Of a stretch of DNA of 64,000 nt, positions 23,086-34,054 are shown piece after piece. The notes below the pieces were generated by a model. The model had not been told where the DNA came from. It ran no database searches and saw nothing but the letters and a program-made list of their open reading frames with translations. How positions within the stretch are numbered: the first letter of the stretch is position 1; every line of letters starts with the position of its first letter. The stretch comes from Budorcas taxicolor (lineage: Eukaryota > Chordata > Mammalia > Artiodactyla > Bovidae): contig NC_068935.1 of NCBI RefSeq assembly GCF_023091745.1, positions 19,451,775 through 19,515,774 on the forward strand. Reading direction: 5' to 3'. A program made the translations under genes and the position numbers.

Positions 23086-23301
23086 GACCTGGAAACCAGG
23101 GGGTTAGATCATTCAGGGGAGCTAAAGGTGGGAGTCACCAGTTCTACAAGTCAGCTATAAATAGACATGTTTCTCAAGCCTTGATATGAAACTAAGCAGG
23201 AGTACCTGAGTAGGCAACAGGGTTTGAAATAGGAAAATGTTTTGTTTAAAGAGAAATAAAGCATTCTAAAGGGGTGTCCTTAAAGGGGAAATGAGACAAG
23301 A

Positions 23302-23384
23302 TATTGAGTTGGCCAGCAGATTCATTTGGGTTTTTGGTAAGATGTTACACAAAATCCCAAACAAATTTTTTGGCCAATACAATA
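23302..23384. mobile_element. Mariner-type MITE, palindromic, miR-2284/2285-like hairpin
   Basis: 83-bp element with inverted ends tattgagttggcca and tggccaatacaata, and arms attcatttgggttttt and aatcccaaacaaattttttgg around a taagatgttac loop. This is the layout of the abundant ruminant mariner MITE. From memory, mature miRNAs of the ruminant miR-2284/2285 families resemble the arms of this repeat. The transcript of this sense-strand intron would fold into a hairpin. Several arm mismatches argue for an aged copy. Confidence 0.7.
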
Positions 23385-24050
23385 TTAGGTGTACCAACTC
23401 CTGTATGCCAGGAACCAAGATGGCACCCCAGAGGTCTCCTGACTGAGGCTGGGGCTGGGAAGAGAGGGATACTGCTGATGTACCTGCAAAATTGTGCTAT
23501 CCCCTCAGCTAATGGAGTCTGTTTTCAGGTAAGAGAATGTAGGATTTCTTCAGCCACCTCACTGTTTTTCCTGGGATTCTTAAGTTCAGGAAATTATATA
23601 TTGTATATAAGTTGAACTGTTTTTTGTGATTTTTATATTTTATTTCTTTCTCCCTCTGCCCTGCCCAACTTTTGTACTAACGTGTCTTTTGAAATTGCCA
23701 ACTTATGTCGGGAAATGAGGGAAAGGATTCATTAGACATTTTGACTAGAGGGTAAGAGGGACACTCAGGGATTGTGCCTGGTGGGAATCAAGGTGAGAAG
23801 ACCCTAAGAGGAAGGCAGAAACTCAGGGAGAAATATATGGCAATGTCTTCTTCCAATGGAAACTATAATTGTGATGCATTTGAACTTTCTAGGAGAGTAA
23901 AATGTATACCTGTTTGTGCTCTTGCTTCATTCCTCATCATTTGATGCCACTGGTATTCTCACTCACTCATTTAAAAAAAAAGTTTTGTGGTGTCTAGAGG
24001 TCCCCTAAAACTTAACAAGTCAGATAGTATTTCTGCCCATTGCTCTAGGA

Positions 24051-24140
24051 CAGTGCTGTCCAGTAGAACTTTCCAGGGTGGTAGAGATGGTCTACATCTG
24101 CACTGCCCTGTGTGGTAACCACTGACATTTGGCTGTATAA
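24051..24140. mobile_element. hAT-type DNA transposon, left part
   Basis: Starts cagtgctgtccagtagaact and runs to ctgacatttggctgt, as in an old eutherian hAT-Charlie element whose ends read cagtgctgtcca. It is interrupted by a Bov-tA at about 24141 and appears to resume at 24451-24480 (agagcacttcaaatgtgtct). Confidence 0.6.
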
Positions 24141-24450
24141 AAGTGAAAGTCGCTCAGTCATGCCCAACTCTTTACAACCCCATGGACTATACAGTCCATG
24201 GAATTCTCCAGGCCAGAATGCTGGAGTGGGTAGCCTTTCCCTTCTTCAGGGGATCTTCCCAACCCAGAGATCCAACCCAGGTCTCCCACATTGCAGGTGG
24301 ATTCTTTATCAGCTGAGCCACAAGGGAAGCCCAAGAATATTGGAGTGGGTAGCCTATCCCTTCTCCAGCAGATCTTCCCAACCCAGGAATAGAACCAGGG
24401 TCTCCTGCATTGCAGGTGGATTCTTTACCAACTGAGTTATCAGGGAAGCT
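24141..24450 (-). mobile_element. Bov-tA2-type SINE with two tRNA-like heads
   Basis: Reverse element. Read from its 5' end it has one head (cagggaagct to about 24345), the ccaatattcttgggcttccc joint, a second head, then the body and a gaaagtcgctcag tail. The duplicated head is the mark of this Bov-tA subfamily and gives a collinear reference for the rearranged copy at 12961-13252. It splits an older hAT element. Confidence 0.82.
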
Positions 24451-24504
24451 ATAGAGCACTTCAAATGTGTCTAGACTAAACGAGAGCTATTTATTTGCAT
24501 AAAT

Positions 24505-24613
24505 TTATTTGTTCATACATTTATTGAATACCAACTATGTGCCAGGCACTATGCTAAGTGCAGGAGAAACAGAGCTTGCTAATGTGTGCTCTCAAGGAAC
24601 TTATAATCTATAG
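24505..24613. repeat. Ancient interspersed repeat fragment
   Basis: catttattgaataccaacta, gtgccaggcactatgctaag and tgctctcaaggaacttataa are the same kind of text as the start of the 19125 repeat. Cut by the Bov-tA that follows. Confidence 0.5.
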
Positions 24614-24626
24614 TGATGAATGCTTG

Positions 24627-24652
24627 TGTGTGTGTGTGTGTGTGTGTGTGTT
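24627..24652. repeat. (TG)n microsatellite at SINE tail
   Basis: About 13 TG units joined directly to the 3' end of the reverse Bov-tA at 24653, inside that element's target duplications. The repeat therefore grew from the SINE tail. Confidence 0.92.
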
Positions 24653-24855
24653 TGAAGTCGCTCAGTCGTGCCCGACTCTTTGCAACCCCATGGACTGTAG
24701 CCTACCAGGCTCCTCCCTCCATGGGATTCTCCAGGCAAGAGTACTGGAGTGGGTTGCCATTTCCTTTTCCAGGAGATCTTCCCAACCCAGGGATCGAACC
24801 CGGGTCTCCCACATTCCAGGCAGATGCTTTAACCTCTGAGCCACCAGGGAAGCCC
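24653..24855 (-). mobile_element. Bov-tA SINE with 13-bp target duplication
   Basis: Reverse Bov-tA from gaagtcgctcagtcgtg to gagccaccagggaagccc with very few differences from the usual sequence, suggesting a young copy. Together with its (TG)n tail it is flanked by tgatgaatgcttg at 24614-24626 and 24856-24868. Confidence 0.92.
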
Positions 24856-25235
24856 TGATGAATGCTTGAACAGGCTAAATAGGATACCTTGGGTGACATG
24901 CCTAGTCAGTTCACCAAAGTGTAGGGCAGAATTGGCTTCTGTAGCCATTATTTCCCACCTGAAGTTTTCCTTCTTAACTTCCAGTGAACTAGTTGTTTTA
25001 TTTAAGTTAGGAAGCTATGCCTTCTCAAGTCCATGTATCAATACAAGCCTTAACTCACTTTCTTTTGGTCCAAAAGGTTAGCACCATAAGGCAGGTTAAA
25101 AAACATAATGTTATGTACTAAGGAAACTTGGAAGGGAAAAGTTACCTTTTAGATTTTATTTTAATTGAATTGGGTCTTTGATGGAGCTAACATTGCAAAG
25201 TGATACACAATCCATAGAGAAATAGCATTCCAGAT

Positions 25236-25533
25236 CTTTGCTGTCCAGTATGGTAGCCATGTGGCTGTTGAGCCCTGGAAATGTAACTCGTCCAAATTGA
25301 GATATATTGTTATTATAAAATAGACACCTGATTTCAAAAAGTTGCTATGAAATAAATGATGCAAAATACCATAGTAATAAGGTTTATATTGATTATATGT
25401 TGAATTGATATTTTAATACATGTTAAGTAAAATGTTATTAATATTAATGTCACCTTTAAGCTTTTTTAAATATAGCTTCCCGCCAAATTTAAAATATGGC
25501 ACACGTTAATATGTTTAATGGACAACACTGCCC
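25236..25533. mobile_element. hAT-type DNA transposon, near complete
   Basis: Ends read tttgctgtccagtatggtag and ggacaacactgccctag, which are inverted relative to each other. The interior is AT-rich with a degraded agccatgtggctgttgagcc. Same family as 24051-24140. Confidence 0.6.
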
Positions 25534-26254
25534 TAGTTGTAGGTTTAAATGGGAGCTTTTTATTTGTTCATAAAGTGTTTTTTTCAGAGTTGTCTTTTGG
25601 GGCATGAAAGATGTTATAATTTTGTTTTGATTGCTTATTCTGACTAAGACACAACCGAGCCAAAAACATCACTGAATTTAGAAAAGAAAAAAGTAAGAGA
25701 TGGTTTCAAATATCTCCCAGATACCAGGTAATGAAGCAAGACTGATTTCTCCAAGAACAAAGATTAGACTGCCAGGCTATTTTGCATACCAAAGAGATTT
25801 CCCCTCCTGGATGGTATTTGTGCCTCTAACCTCTGAAGGTGCAAAAGGAGAGTTCTCTTTTTCTGCATACCTTTGTAAAGCTTTTGCAATCTAAAATGAA
25901 AAATCAAAGCAGAAATCCTGCTTGCCACTGCAGAAAGATTTAACATCCCAACAAGTTCATCATTTTCAAGAATGATGAAACTGGCAGATAGTTCACTCAC
26001 AGACCACATTCAGCTTTTAAATAAGCCCTTAGAGGGTAGGGAGTCTTTTTTGTGTGTGTGGGGGGGTGTTCTCAATTTACCTAATTTTATTACAGTTATA
26101 TTTGATTAGGCTTCATACTCAAAATATTAATTTGCTCTAACCAGCACTATTTTACAGGGAGGAGTTGAATTGGCCCCAAGCTATTTGGTTTTACATTTTC
26201 TATTGCCTAAATATTGATGGTTCCCCCAAACCTATCACTTTCTTTGCATTCTTT

Positions 26255-26440
26255 TTTATTATTATTAATTTTAATTGGAGGATAATTGCTTAAGAAAGAT
26301 GTGTTGGTTTCTGCCATACAACAATGTAAATCAGCCATAAGTACACACATATATATATGTATGTATCTCCCTTTTCTCATGAGCCTCCCTCCCAGCCTCC
26401 CCCCAGGACTCTTTTTGATTTATCCTTTTTATAGCCTTTT
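26255..26440 (-). mobile_element. Ruminant/cetartiodactyl L1 3' end, reverse
   Basis: ttttaattggaggataattg, tggtttctgccatacaaca and atgtaaatcagccataagt, then CT-rich gagcctccctcccagcctcc, is the L1 3' UTR in reverse, as at 43358 and 63110. Confidence 0.75.
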
Positions 26441-27133
26441 ATTGTCTAGCACCGTCCTTTTGTACTTAGCAAATCCCCCTAAAACAGTTTTAATCAACAG
26501 CCAGAGTTCATTTGGCCAAGCTCAAAGATTTATATAGTTTCCCCTGTCTGCTTTCCCCATTTCTCTTGATCTGTTTTTGCCCCAATAAATATTTGTTGAA
26601 CTAATAAAAATGTTTGACTTTCTTCTTTCCTCTGTCTTTTCCTGAGTATATGCTTGTCTTTCTAGCTCCTTCTGTCTCTCTCTTTTTTTCCCAATGTGTC
26701 TTCAACTGTTTCTCATAATGACTAAATCAGCCTCACATTCTCCTTTGGCTGTTTGGCTATTTGTGTGTGTCACATGTCTGTCTTTTTTATCCATGTTAGC
26801 TTCACCTTCTGCCCATTTTCACATACACATCCAACTAAAATGGTTATCATATAAAATCAAGATGTATTTACATAGCTATTAAAGATGTAAGCTAGTAACT
26901 TAAATCGATTTATTTACTCTATCATTTATTTAATAAACTCATTTTTTTCATTTTTGAGCAGAATTTTTGCACTCTTAATTTTAAAGGGAATGAGCAAAAT
27001 ATTGATTTATTTCTCTCCAGACCAGGAAAAAAAACACTTAAATTAATTTTCCTTTTACTTAAATTGCTCTCAATGGATTTTCCCATGAAATATTGACCCA
27101 AGTTAGATAAACTAGATTCTACTCTCAATATAT

Positions 27134-27342
27134 GGGCTTCCTTGGTGGCTCACTGGTAAAGAATCTGCCTACAACTCAGGAGATGCAGGTTCCATCCCTG
27201 GTTGGGAAGATCCCCTGGAGAAGGAAATGGCAACTCACTGCAATATTCTTGCCTGGAAAATCTCATGGGCAGAGGAACCTGGCAGGCTACAGTCCATGGT
27301 GTCGCAAAGAGTCAAACATGACTGAGAGACTAAACAACAGTA
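27134..27342 (+). mobile_element. Bov-tA SINE
   Basis: Head gggcttccttggtggctcac, full body with gcctggaaaatctcatggg and a gactaaacaacagta end. Several substitutions, so older than the copy at 24653. Confidence 0.87.
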
Positions 27343-28689
27343 GTTATCAATGTACAGAGTTTTTATTTTCTTTTCAAACTTATGGAGTTTGGTTTTTTTA
27401 AAAAATTGATTTGCTTTACCTACTATGATGGTGACATTCAAACCTGTGTCAGTAACTATTTGGTGCTAGGAATAATCAGCCCCAGTATTCCATTTTTAGC
27501 TCCCTGGAGCACAACAACTTACTATTGGGAGCCAGATTTGAGAGGAACCTCTCCATTAATCACCCTCATCTACTTGCAAAATGAAAATTTTCCAGTATGG
27601 GTTCCTGCTCTCCCAGCATTCAGGCCTAGGGCCAGAGTATTGGACTTCATCTCTCATAAATCAAATTTCAGAATTGCATGTTTAATCATCTGAGGTCACA
27701 GCTGTGACTTGAAGGCTAAAAATGACATTATTTTATCAGATTTGCTGTGAAAAGTATGCTATACGTGGCCACCAAATCTAAGTATTTAGGGCAGATGTAT
27801 GTATAGTTTAAAAAGAAACAGAAAGAAAGAAAACAGGACTGGCAGCCCAGAAATTATCATTAACTTGACAATATGAGTTTCTCAGAAATATATCTGGTGG
27901 AGATTTAAGCATCTTCACTCTCTAGGATAGTTATAGAAAATAACTTGTTTAATAAATGAGGTAGGGTGAGACAGCAAAATGAAATGTTGATTTTCAGTCA
28001 ACAGCTGTCATTGGCTCACCTGTGCAACTCCTGAATAAGCAGTAGCTGTGTGACAGAGGGCTGAATCTGTGAACATGGCAGCTGTCCAAACAAATTTCTC
28101 ATTAATAGATTTGAATTCATTTTAAGGTCTTCCCTTAAGTGAGAGTGCACTGAAAATAAACCGTTTTTCTCTTTCAAGTTTCTGTTTGTTTTCTCTTCAA
28201 CATTTTAACAGAAAAATATTTTTCAGGAAGCAGCTCAGAGGAAATGGTTTGGATCCAGTTTAACAAATAATGTGTTTCATTCAGCAAACTTTTGTCAAGG
28301 GTCTACTATGTAGAATGCAGAGTAGTAGTTAAGAACTAGGTTCTAGGAGTCAACAGAGACCTTACTAGCTCTCAGACATTTAACACAGAGAAATGGAGAG
28401 TTGTGTTAAGAAATAAGCTGGACCGCCTCACTCCCAGATGCATCTACCTTTCCCCCATCTTTATCCACACACTCTTCTTTTCTTCACTGTCATCTCCTCA
28501 CAAATTGCTCTCTGGCTGTTGTGGCCGTAACATCTTTTCTATGTCCTTCTGAATCCTACAGCTTAGATCTGCACGGGCACATCTACACCACTTATATCTT
28601 AGCTTATTTAGACATATAAAATTGGTTGAAATTCTGAAATCCATGGTGAAATAAAGGGAGGCTATTTGGAAAGTTTGAAGAGAAAGAAA

Positions 28690-28880
28690 GCCCAGATTCT
28701 GAAGTCAGAAGGCTATGGGCAGGGTATTTAGTTTAAGCACCAGTTCTCTCAGTCATAGTAGGCAGAATTCACATACCTTATAAGGTTGTGAGAAATGAAT
28801 GAGAGAAGATATTTAAAGTACTTTGCACAGTACGTAGCACATAGTGAAGGGCTCCAGAAATGATAGTTATTTTTAAGGGT
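28690..28880 (+). mobile_element. MIR SINE, diverged
   Basis: accttataaggttgtgagaa, ttaaagtactttgcacagta and gtagcacatagtgaagggct follow the 3' half of MIR in sense orientation. Confidence 0.6.
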
Positions 28881-29104
28881 AAAAGTCACACCCACAGTTA
28901 GCAAAATACAGTAATTATTGTAAATAATTACTAAGAGCTATGGGGACAGGGAGAAGGGGACAAATCGTTTATAGCCAGGGGACAGGTATGATGAAGAACT
29001 CTTCAAGGAGGATGTGCTTAAACATTGGGATTTAACGAATAGAGATTATAGCAAGTTTCAGTTGAAGGAAACCAAGTGAACACCTGTTTCAGACTGTAGG
29101 TTTC

Positions 29105-29190
29105 ATTCATTTTGATATCCCTAGAACCTGCAATAATGTCTGGCATAGAGTAAGTATTCAGCAAGTATTGGATGAATGCATACTGAAAAG
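29105..29190 (+). mobile_element. L2 LINE 3' terminus
   Basis: atatccctagaacctgcaat, gtctggcatagagtaagtat and attggatgaatgcata match the terminal part of L2. Confidence 0.6.
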
Positions 29191-30033
29191 ATGAGAAGAA
29201 TTAAATCAAGAATTCCAATTCTATAGACAGAAGTATATTTTGGCAGGGAAGTTAACAGGAAATAATGCTAGAAAGGTCAGTCGGGGCTATGTTATGAAAC
29301 AAATTGAGAGATATAAGCAATACCATGTTTTTTCTTTGTTTGAGTTTAATTCTTTTAAGTAGGTAATACTTGGACATGATAGAAGATACAGAGGAGTAGA
29401 CAGTGAAAAGTAAGTGTCCCTCCAACCCTATCCCCTCAGCCTCAGTCACCTTGCATGAAGAAAACTTCCAGAAAGAGGTTTTTTCCTTATTTCTTATATT
29501 TTCACAAAATCTCTGCACACTTACACAAACACATACACATGTGTACATGTGTGCTCATACACATCATATATGCTCAAATATTAGGTGACACTGTTTTTTG
29601 ACTCACTTGAATACACAAAGTATTAGCTATATGAATAAATGTTGAGTGTCTATGACATTTAACTTGTTAATTCACCCTTATTTATGTATTTAAAATTATA
29701 TAAAATCATGTATAAATTGGAAGACATTTTTCTACTCTTAACATTTCACAAGCAGTATAATTCAAAATTTGCCCATGCATCTTTATTGTTTTTTCTAATC
29801 CCAGAGCCCCCTTTTTGAGTCCCCAGCATTTAGCCAAGTACGTTATCTGACTTCCATCTAAGATCTTTGAGAGAAAATATTTTTGAATCTACATATTTGA
29901 TTCTGACCCTGGATATTTTATTCCTAGTTACAATTACCCATTTATATGACATTAAAATGATTGTCTTCTGAATCTATCCTGTAGGTGTAGATTTAGATTT
30001 TAACAATGTAACTCTATACTATATCACTTTTAA

Positions 30034-30487
30034 AAATCTCTGTTACATTTTTCAGACTTACACAAGAGTAGAGAAAATTGTATAGGAATAGGACCTCCCA
30101 TATTTTTATCATCCAAATTCAATATTTATTATTATTTTTAATATAATCACCATGACATTATAACATGTATAAAAATTTAACATCGAACACCCAGTTGATA
30201 ATCAAGAGTTGGCCATTTGTCTCAAAAATGCAGTTTTTGTGGAAGGTCCACCTTCACTTATAGAAGTCCACTTTCACTTTCCATAAAAACTGCATTTTTG
30301 AGACAAATGGTCAACTCTTGATTATCAACTGGGTGTTCGATGTTAAATTTTTATACATGTTGTAATGGCATGATGATTATATTAAAAATAGTAATAAATG
30401 TTGAATTTGGGTTATAAGAATATGGGAGGTCCCTCCCATACAATTTTTTCTACTCTTATGTAAGTCTGAAAAATGTAACAGAAATTT
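30034..30487. repeat. Long inverted repeat: ~210-bp arms, 34-bp loop
   Basis: Left arm 30034-30244 is the near-perfect reverse complement of right arm 30279-30487, around the loop 30245-30278. By eye there are about 15 differences, only two of them in the inner 78 positions. The arm text (acaagagtagagaaaattgt, acacccagttgataatcaag) resembles an old L1M 3' UTR, so the structure looks like an inverted duplication of an L1 piece rather than a transposon with short terminal repeats. In the PAK3 pre-mRNA it would form a long, almost uninterrupted double-stranded stem, a likely substrate for ADAR editing. A Bov-A2 with its own target duplication starts within 25 bp of the right end. Confidence 0.9.
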
Positions 30488-30510
30488 AAGTTGATTTATT
30501 TGTTCACATC

Positions 30511-30783
30511 TGGAGAAGGCAATGGCAACCCACTACAGTACTCTTGCCTGGAAAATCCCATGGATGGAGGAGCCTGGTAGGCTGCAGTCCATGGGGTCGC
30601 TGAGGGTCGGACATGACTGAGCGACTTCACTTTCACTTTTCACTTTCATGCATTGGAGAAGGAAATTGCAATCCCCTCCAGTGTTCTTGCCTGGAGAATC
30701 GCAGGGACGGGGGAGCCTGGTGAGCTGCCGTCTATGGGGTCACACAGAGTTGGACACGACTGAAGCGACTTAGCAGCAGCAGC
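30511..30783 (+). mobile_element. Bov-A2 SINE with 13-bp target duplication
   Basis: Forward dimer starting tggagaaggcaatggcaacc and ending in (AGC)n. Flanking repeats atttgttcacatc lie at 30498-30510 and 30784-30796. Confidence 0.93.
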
Positions 30784-30857
30784 ATTTGTTCACATCAGTA
30801 TCCAAAAAGATTCACATATCACATTTGGTTGTGTCTCTTAAATCTGTGTACTCTAAG

Positions 30858-31174
30858 CAGCGGTACCCAACCTTTTTGGCACCAGGGACTGGTTTCATGG
30901 AAGATAATTTTTCTACAGACCGGTGGTGAGGGGACAGTTTCAGGATGATTCTCATAAGGAGCGCACAACCTAGATCCCTTGCATGCACAGCTTACAGGAA
31001 GTTTGCACTCCTGTGAGAATCTAATGGTACCCACTGATCTGACAAGAGGCAGAGCTTGGGTGGTAATGCAAGCAATGGGGAACAACTGTAAATAGAGATG
31101 AAGCTTCACTTGCTCACCTGCCACTAAATGTAATGAGCCAAAAACTGGTACCAGTCCATGGCCTAGGTACCCTG
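30858..31174 (+). mobile_element. hAT-Charlie (MER1-type) DNA transposon
   Basis: Left end cagcggtacccaaccttttt and right end cctaggtaccctg are imperfect terminal inverted repeats. The interior has accagggactggtttcatgg, agattctcataagg-type text and gatctgacaagaggcagagc, as in the abundant MER1-group element. Flanks ctctaag and ctctaaag may be a worn 8-bp target duplication. Orientation follows the usual display of that family. Confidence 0.75.
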
Positions 31175-31422
31175 CTCTAAAGCATCTTTCTTTTACTGCT
31201 GCCATTTACTTACTGAACAAACTTATTAGCATCTTGTAGAGTATGCACTTCATGGATTTGTCTATTGGTTTTATTTTATTCCATTTACCTTGCTTCCATA
31301 TTTCTTGTATTTCCTATAAATGGAAGTTAGATCTAGATGCTTAATTAAGCTCAGGTTCAGTTTGGGGTAAGATTTCTTTGTCGGTGGCACTCTGTGTTTT
31401 ATAGTATATTATATAAAGAGGT

Positions 31423-31695
31423 TGGAGAAGGCAATGGCACCCCACTCCAGTACTCTTGCCTGGAAAATCCCATGGACAGAGGAGCCTGGTAGGCTGCAGT
31501 CCATGGGGTCACTACTAGTCGGACACGACTGAGTGACTTCACTTTCACTTTTCACTTTCATGCATTGGAGAAGGAAATGGCAACCCACTCCAGTGTTCTT
31601 GCCTGGAGAATCCCAGGGACGGGGGAGCCTGGTGGGCTGCCACCTATGGGGTCGCACAGAGTCGGACACAACTGAAGCGACTTAGCAGCAGCAGC
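31423..31695 (+). mobile_element. Bov-A2 SINE with target duplication
   Basis: Forward dimer almost identical in layout to 30511-30783. Flanks atataaagaggt (31411-31422) and atatcaagaggt (31696-31707) differ at one base. Confidence 0.92.
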
Positions 31696-32264
31696 ATATC
31701 AAGAGGTACAGTGTCTGATTGTCCCATGTTTTAGTGATGAGTAGATCAAAAGACTCACTGGGTGATTGTCCCCTCCAATGCAAATTTTGTCATCAGCCTT
31801 TCATCTAATGGTTTCGTCTATTGATGATTATTGCCCCAATCAATCATTTCATTAGAGGTTACAGAATGGCCATTTTTAAAATTTTATCATTCCGTCTACA
31901 CTTATCGGTTAAAATACTTAACGTTAAAAAGAACTTTGTCTCTTTAGCTGGGGAGTCTTCGGTTGCCCTGAAATATAGCTCATGAAGGGAAGTCAAGATA
32001 AATACTTAATTTTTAAATTGCCATTTTTCAGTATAACATGTTGGTACTCAAGCTACTTCCAAAGGTGTCCAATGAGAGGTATTTTGATTTAAGTGGGAGA
32101 GGGAAGTATTCTCTTTTATTTTTAAAAAAATCTTTATAAACTTGTGGGTTTTTTATGTTTTCAGTCTGTTTCAATTCACCTATTACTGTTTTTGATGGTC
32201 AAACTGTCCCATCTTTACCTACTGGGATCCCTTTTCATTGCATTCATTTTGGTTTTTGGTTTAT

Positions 32265-32410
32265 TTTTTAAATTAAAATAACTTATTGGAGTAAAATCAT
32301 TTTATAATGTTGTTTTGGTTTCTACTATACAGCAAAGTGATTTAGTTACACATATTCATATATCCTCTCTTTCATAGATTTCCTTCCCGTTTAAGTTGCA
32401 CTGTTTGGAA
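32265..32410 (-). mobile_element. L1 3'-end fragment, reverse
   Basis: ttattggagtaaaatcattt, tataatgttgttttggtttc, actatacagcaaagtgattt and cacatattcatatatcctct are the reverse of a cetartiodactyl L1 3' terminus. Confidence 0.7.
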
Positions 32411-32819
32411 GTGGCCTTTAAAGAAGTTTGTTTTTATATCTAACACCTGCATTTATGAGGTCGTTCCTTAAGAAATAGTGTACTCACATCCTTTCTTTCC
32501 AATTCTGACAGACACTCTTTATGAGCATCTAAAACTAGCATTGATTGAGAATATTTCCACTTACCGTGTCTCTCTTAAACTGTACTTTGTGGATAAAAAT
32601 AAATGGGAATGGAGAATTATTACATTGCATAAATGATTTTATAAGGATATGAATATAAGGCCATTCCCTTTTTTTCTGAGGAAAAAATTGGGAGAGAACC
32701 CCTTACCTTGTATTTGGGATATATGGTGCATTTCTCTTTGTGTGTGTGCACATGCAGGCTGTGCATATATTTTTAACAATTTTAACACTGTATATCTCCT
32801 TTGTTATCATGTGCCTATG

Positions 32820-33145
32820 TCTTAGAGATGGCTACATCTTGGTGCTCCATTCTTTTTAACAGATGCACAGTGTTTTGCTGTTGAGATGTACCAGGCTCAA
32901 ATTGATAGACATTTAGCTTGTTTCCAATATTTTGCTACTATAAACAAATAAGCCATTTCATACATATGCAAGTTTATCATTAGGATGAAATCCTAAAAGT
33001 GGAACTGTTACATTAAAAGATAAGTGTATTTTTCATTTCCAAGTTGCCCTCCATAGAGGTTGTTCCATTTAACACTCCCACCAACAATGTATGAAGGTGC
33101 CTGTTTGTCCACGCTCTCGCCAACTCACCATGTTCAAATATGTGG
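32820..33145 (-). mobile_element. Old L1 fragment, reverse
   Basis: tgctactataaacaaataag, tggaactgttacattaaaag, gttgccctccatagaggttg and aacactcccaccaacaatgt are typical of the reverse of L1 ORF2 C-terminal coding and adjacent sequence. Diverged. Confidence 0.65.
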
Positions 33146-34054
33146 GGTCTTAGTACAATAATAAAAACTGTCCCCACACTGATTTTCAAAGGAAAAAATG
33201 TCTAAGAAAGATATTCTAACAAGAAATTATCTGTCAAAAGAGAAGGCTATTCTGAAGAATCCATTGGCCAATATAATCCATGTTTATTTATATTATACCA
33301 GAGTATCTTTGTTGCATGTGATGTCTCTTCATATATTAGATCACCATGCAGCTCAACTTGTCAGCAAGTGACAATGGGAGGATTTCTTGAAATCATTTTC
33401 CTCCTATGCATAAAGATGGATATCTGATGCAAAGAAATTTTTGTCTACCTCTGAATCTTTGCCAAGTATATCATTATATACAATAATGATATGACCAGTT
33501 CATCAGTAATTGCAAACAAACATTTTTTGGAAGCCCCCCAGTCCCCATCCCTCTAAATTAACTTTAGTTTTAGTGCTTAAGTAAGCAAATATATCACATT
33601 AAGTATTTTGCAAACTTATCTCTTCTTATTATTGTAACATGATGTTCCCATATGGAAGACAAATATTTTTGAAACTTGTTTCTTCAAGGACTGGATGAAT
33701 AACAGCTTGCTTTGCAAATCTGACAAAGCAGTATTCAGCATAGAACTCAGGGATAAGTGCTGAGAATAAAACCTCTGACTTGTTTTTCTTTGTTCAAGAA
33801 AATATTTGCAAGAGCAGAAGTGGTAACTTGAGGGCTTACAGAAGTGATTCTTTGGGTAAGACCACCTGCCCCCAAAGTATTTGCCTCCTCATCGGATCTA
33901 TTCGGGGCTGTACAAGATAGAACACTGGTATGAGGAACTAAACAGATGCCGGCTGAGCTTCATAGTAGATTTTGTGATGAAGGGGATTGGAAACACATTA
34001 GCATATGTGAAAACAGTGTTTATGGAGAAATGGAAGATGCTTTTTGTTCTACTT

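Noticed and set aside
30819..31205. 128-codon minus-strand frame
   Set aside because: Lies within the MER1-type hAT element and has no transposase motif.
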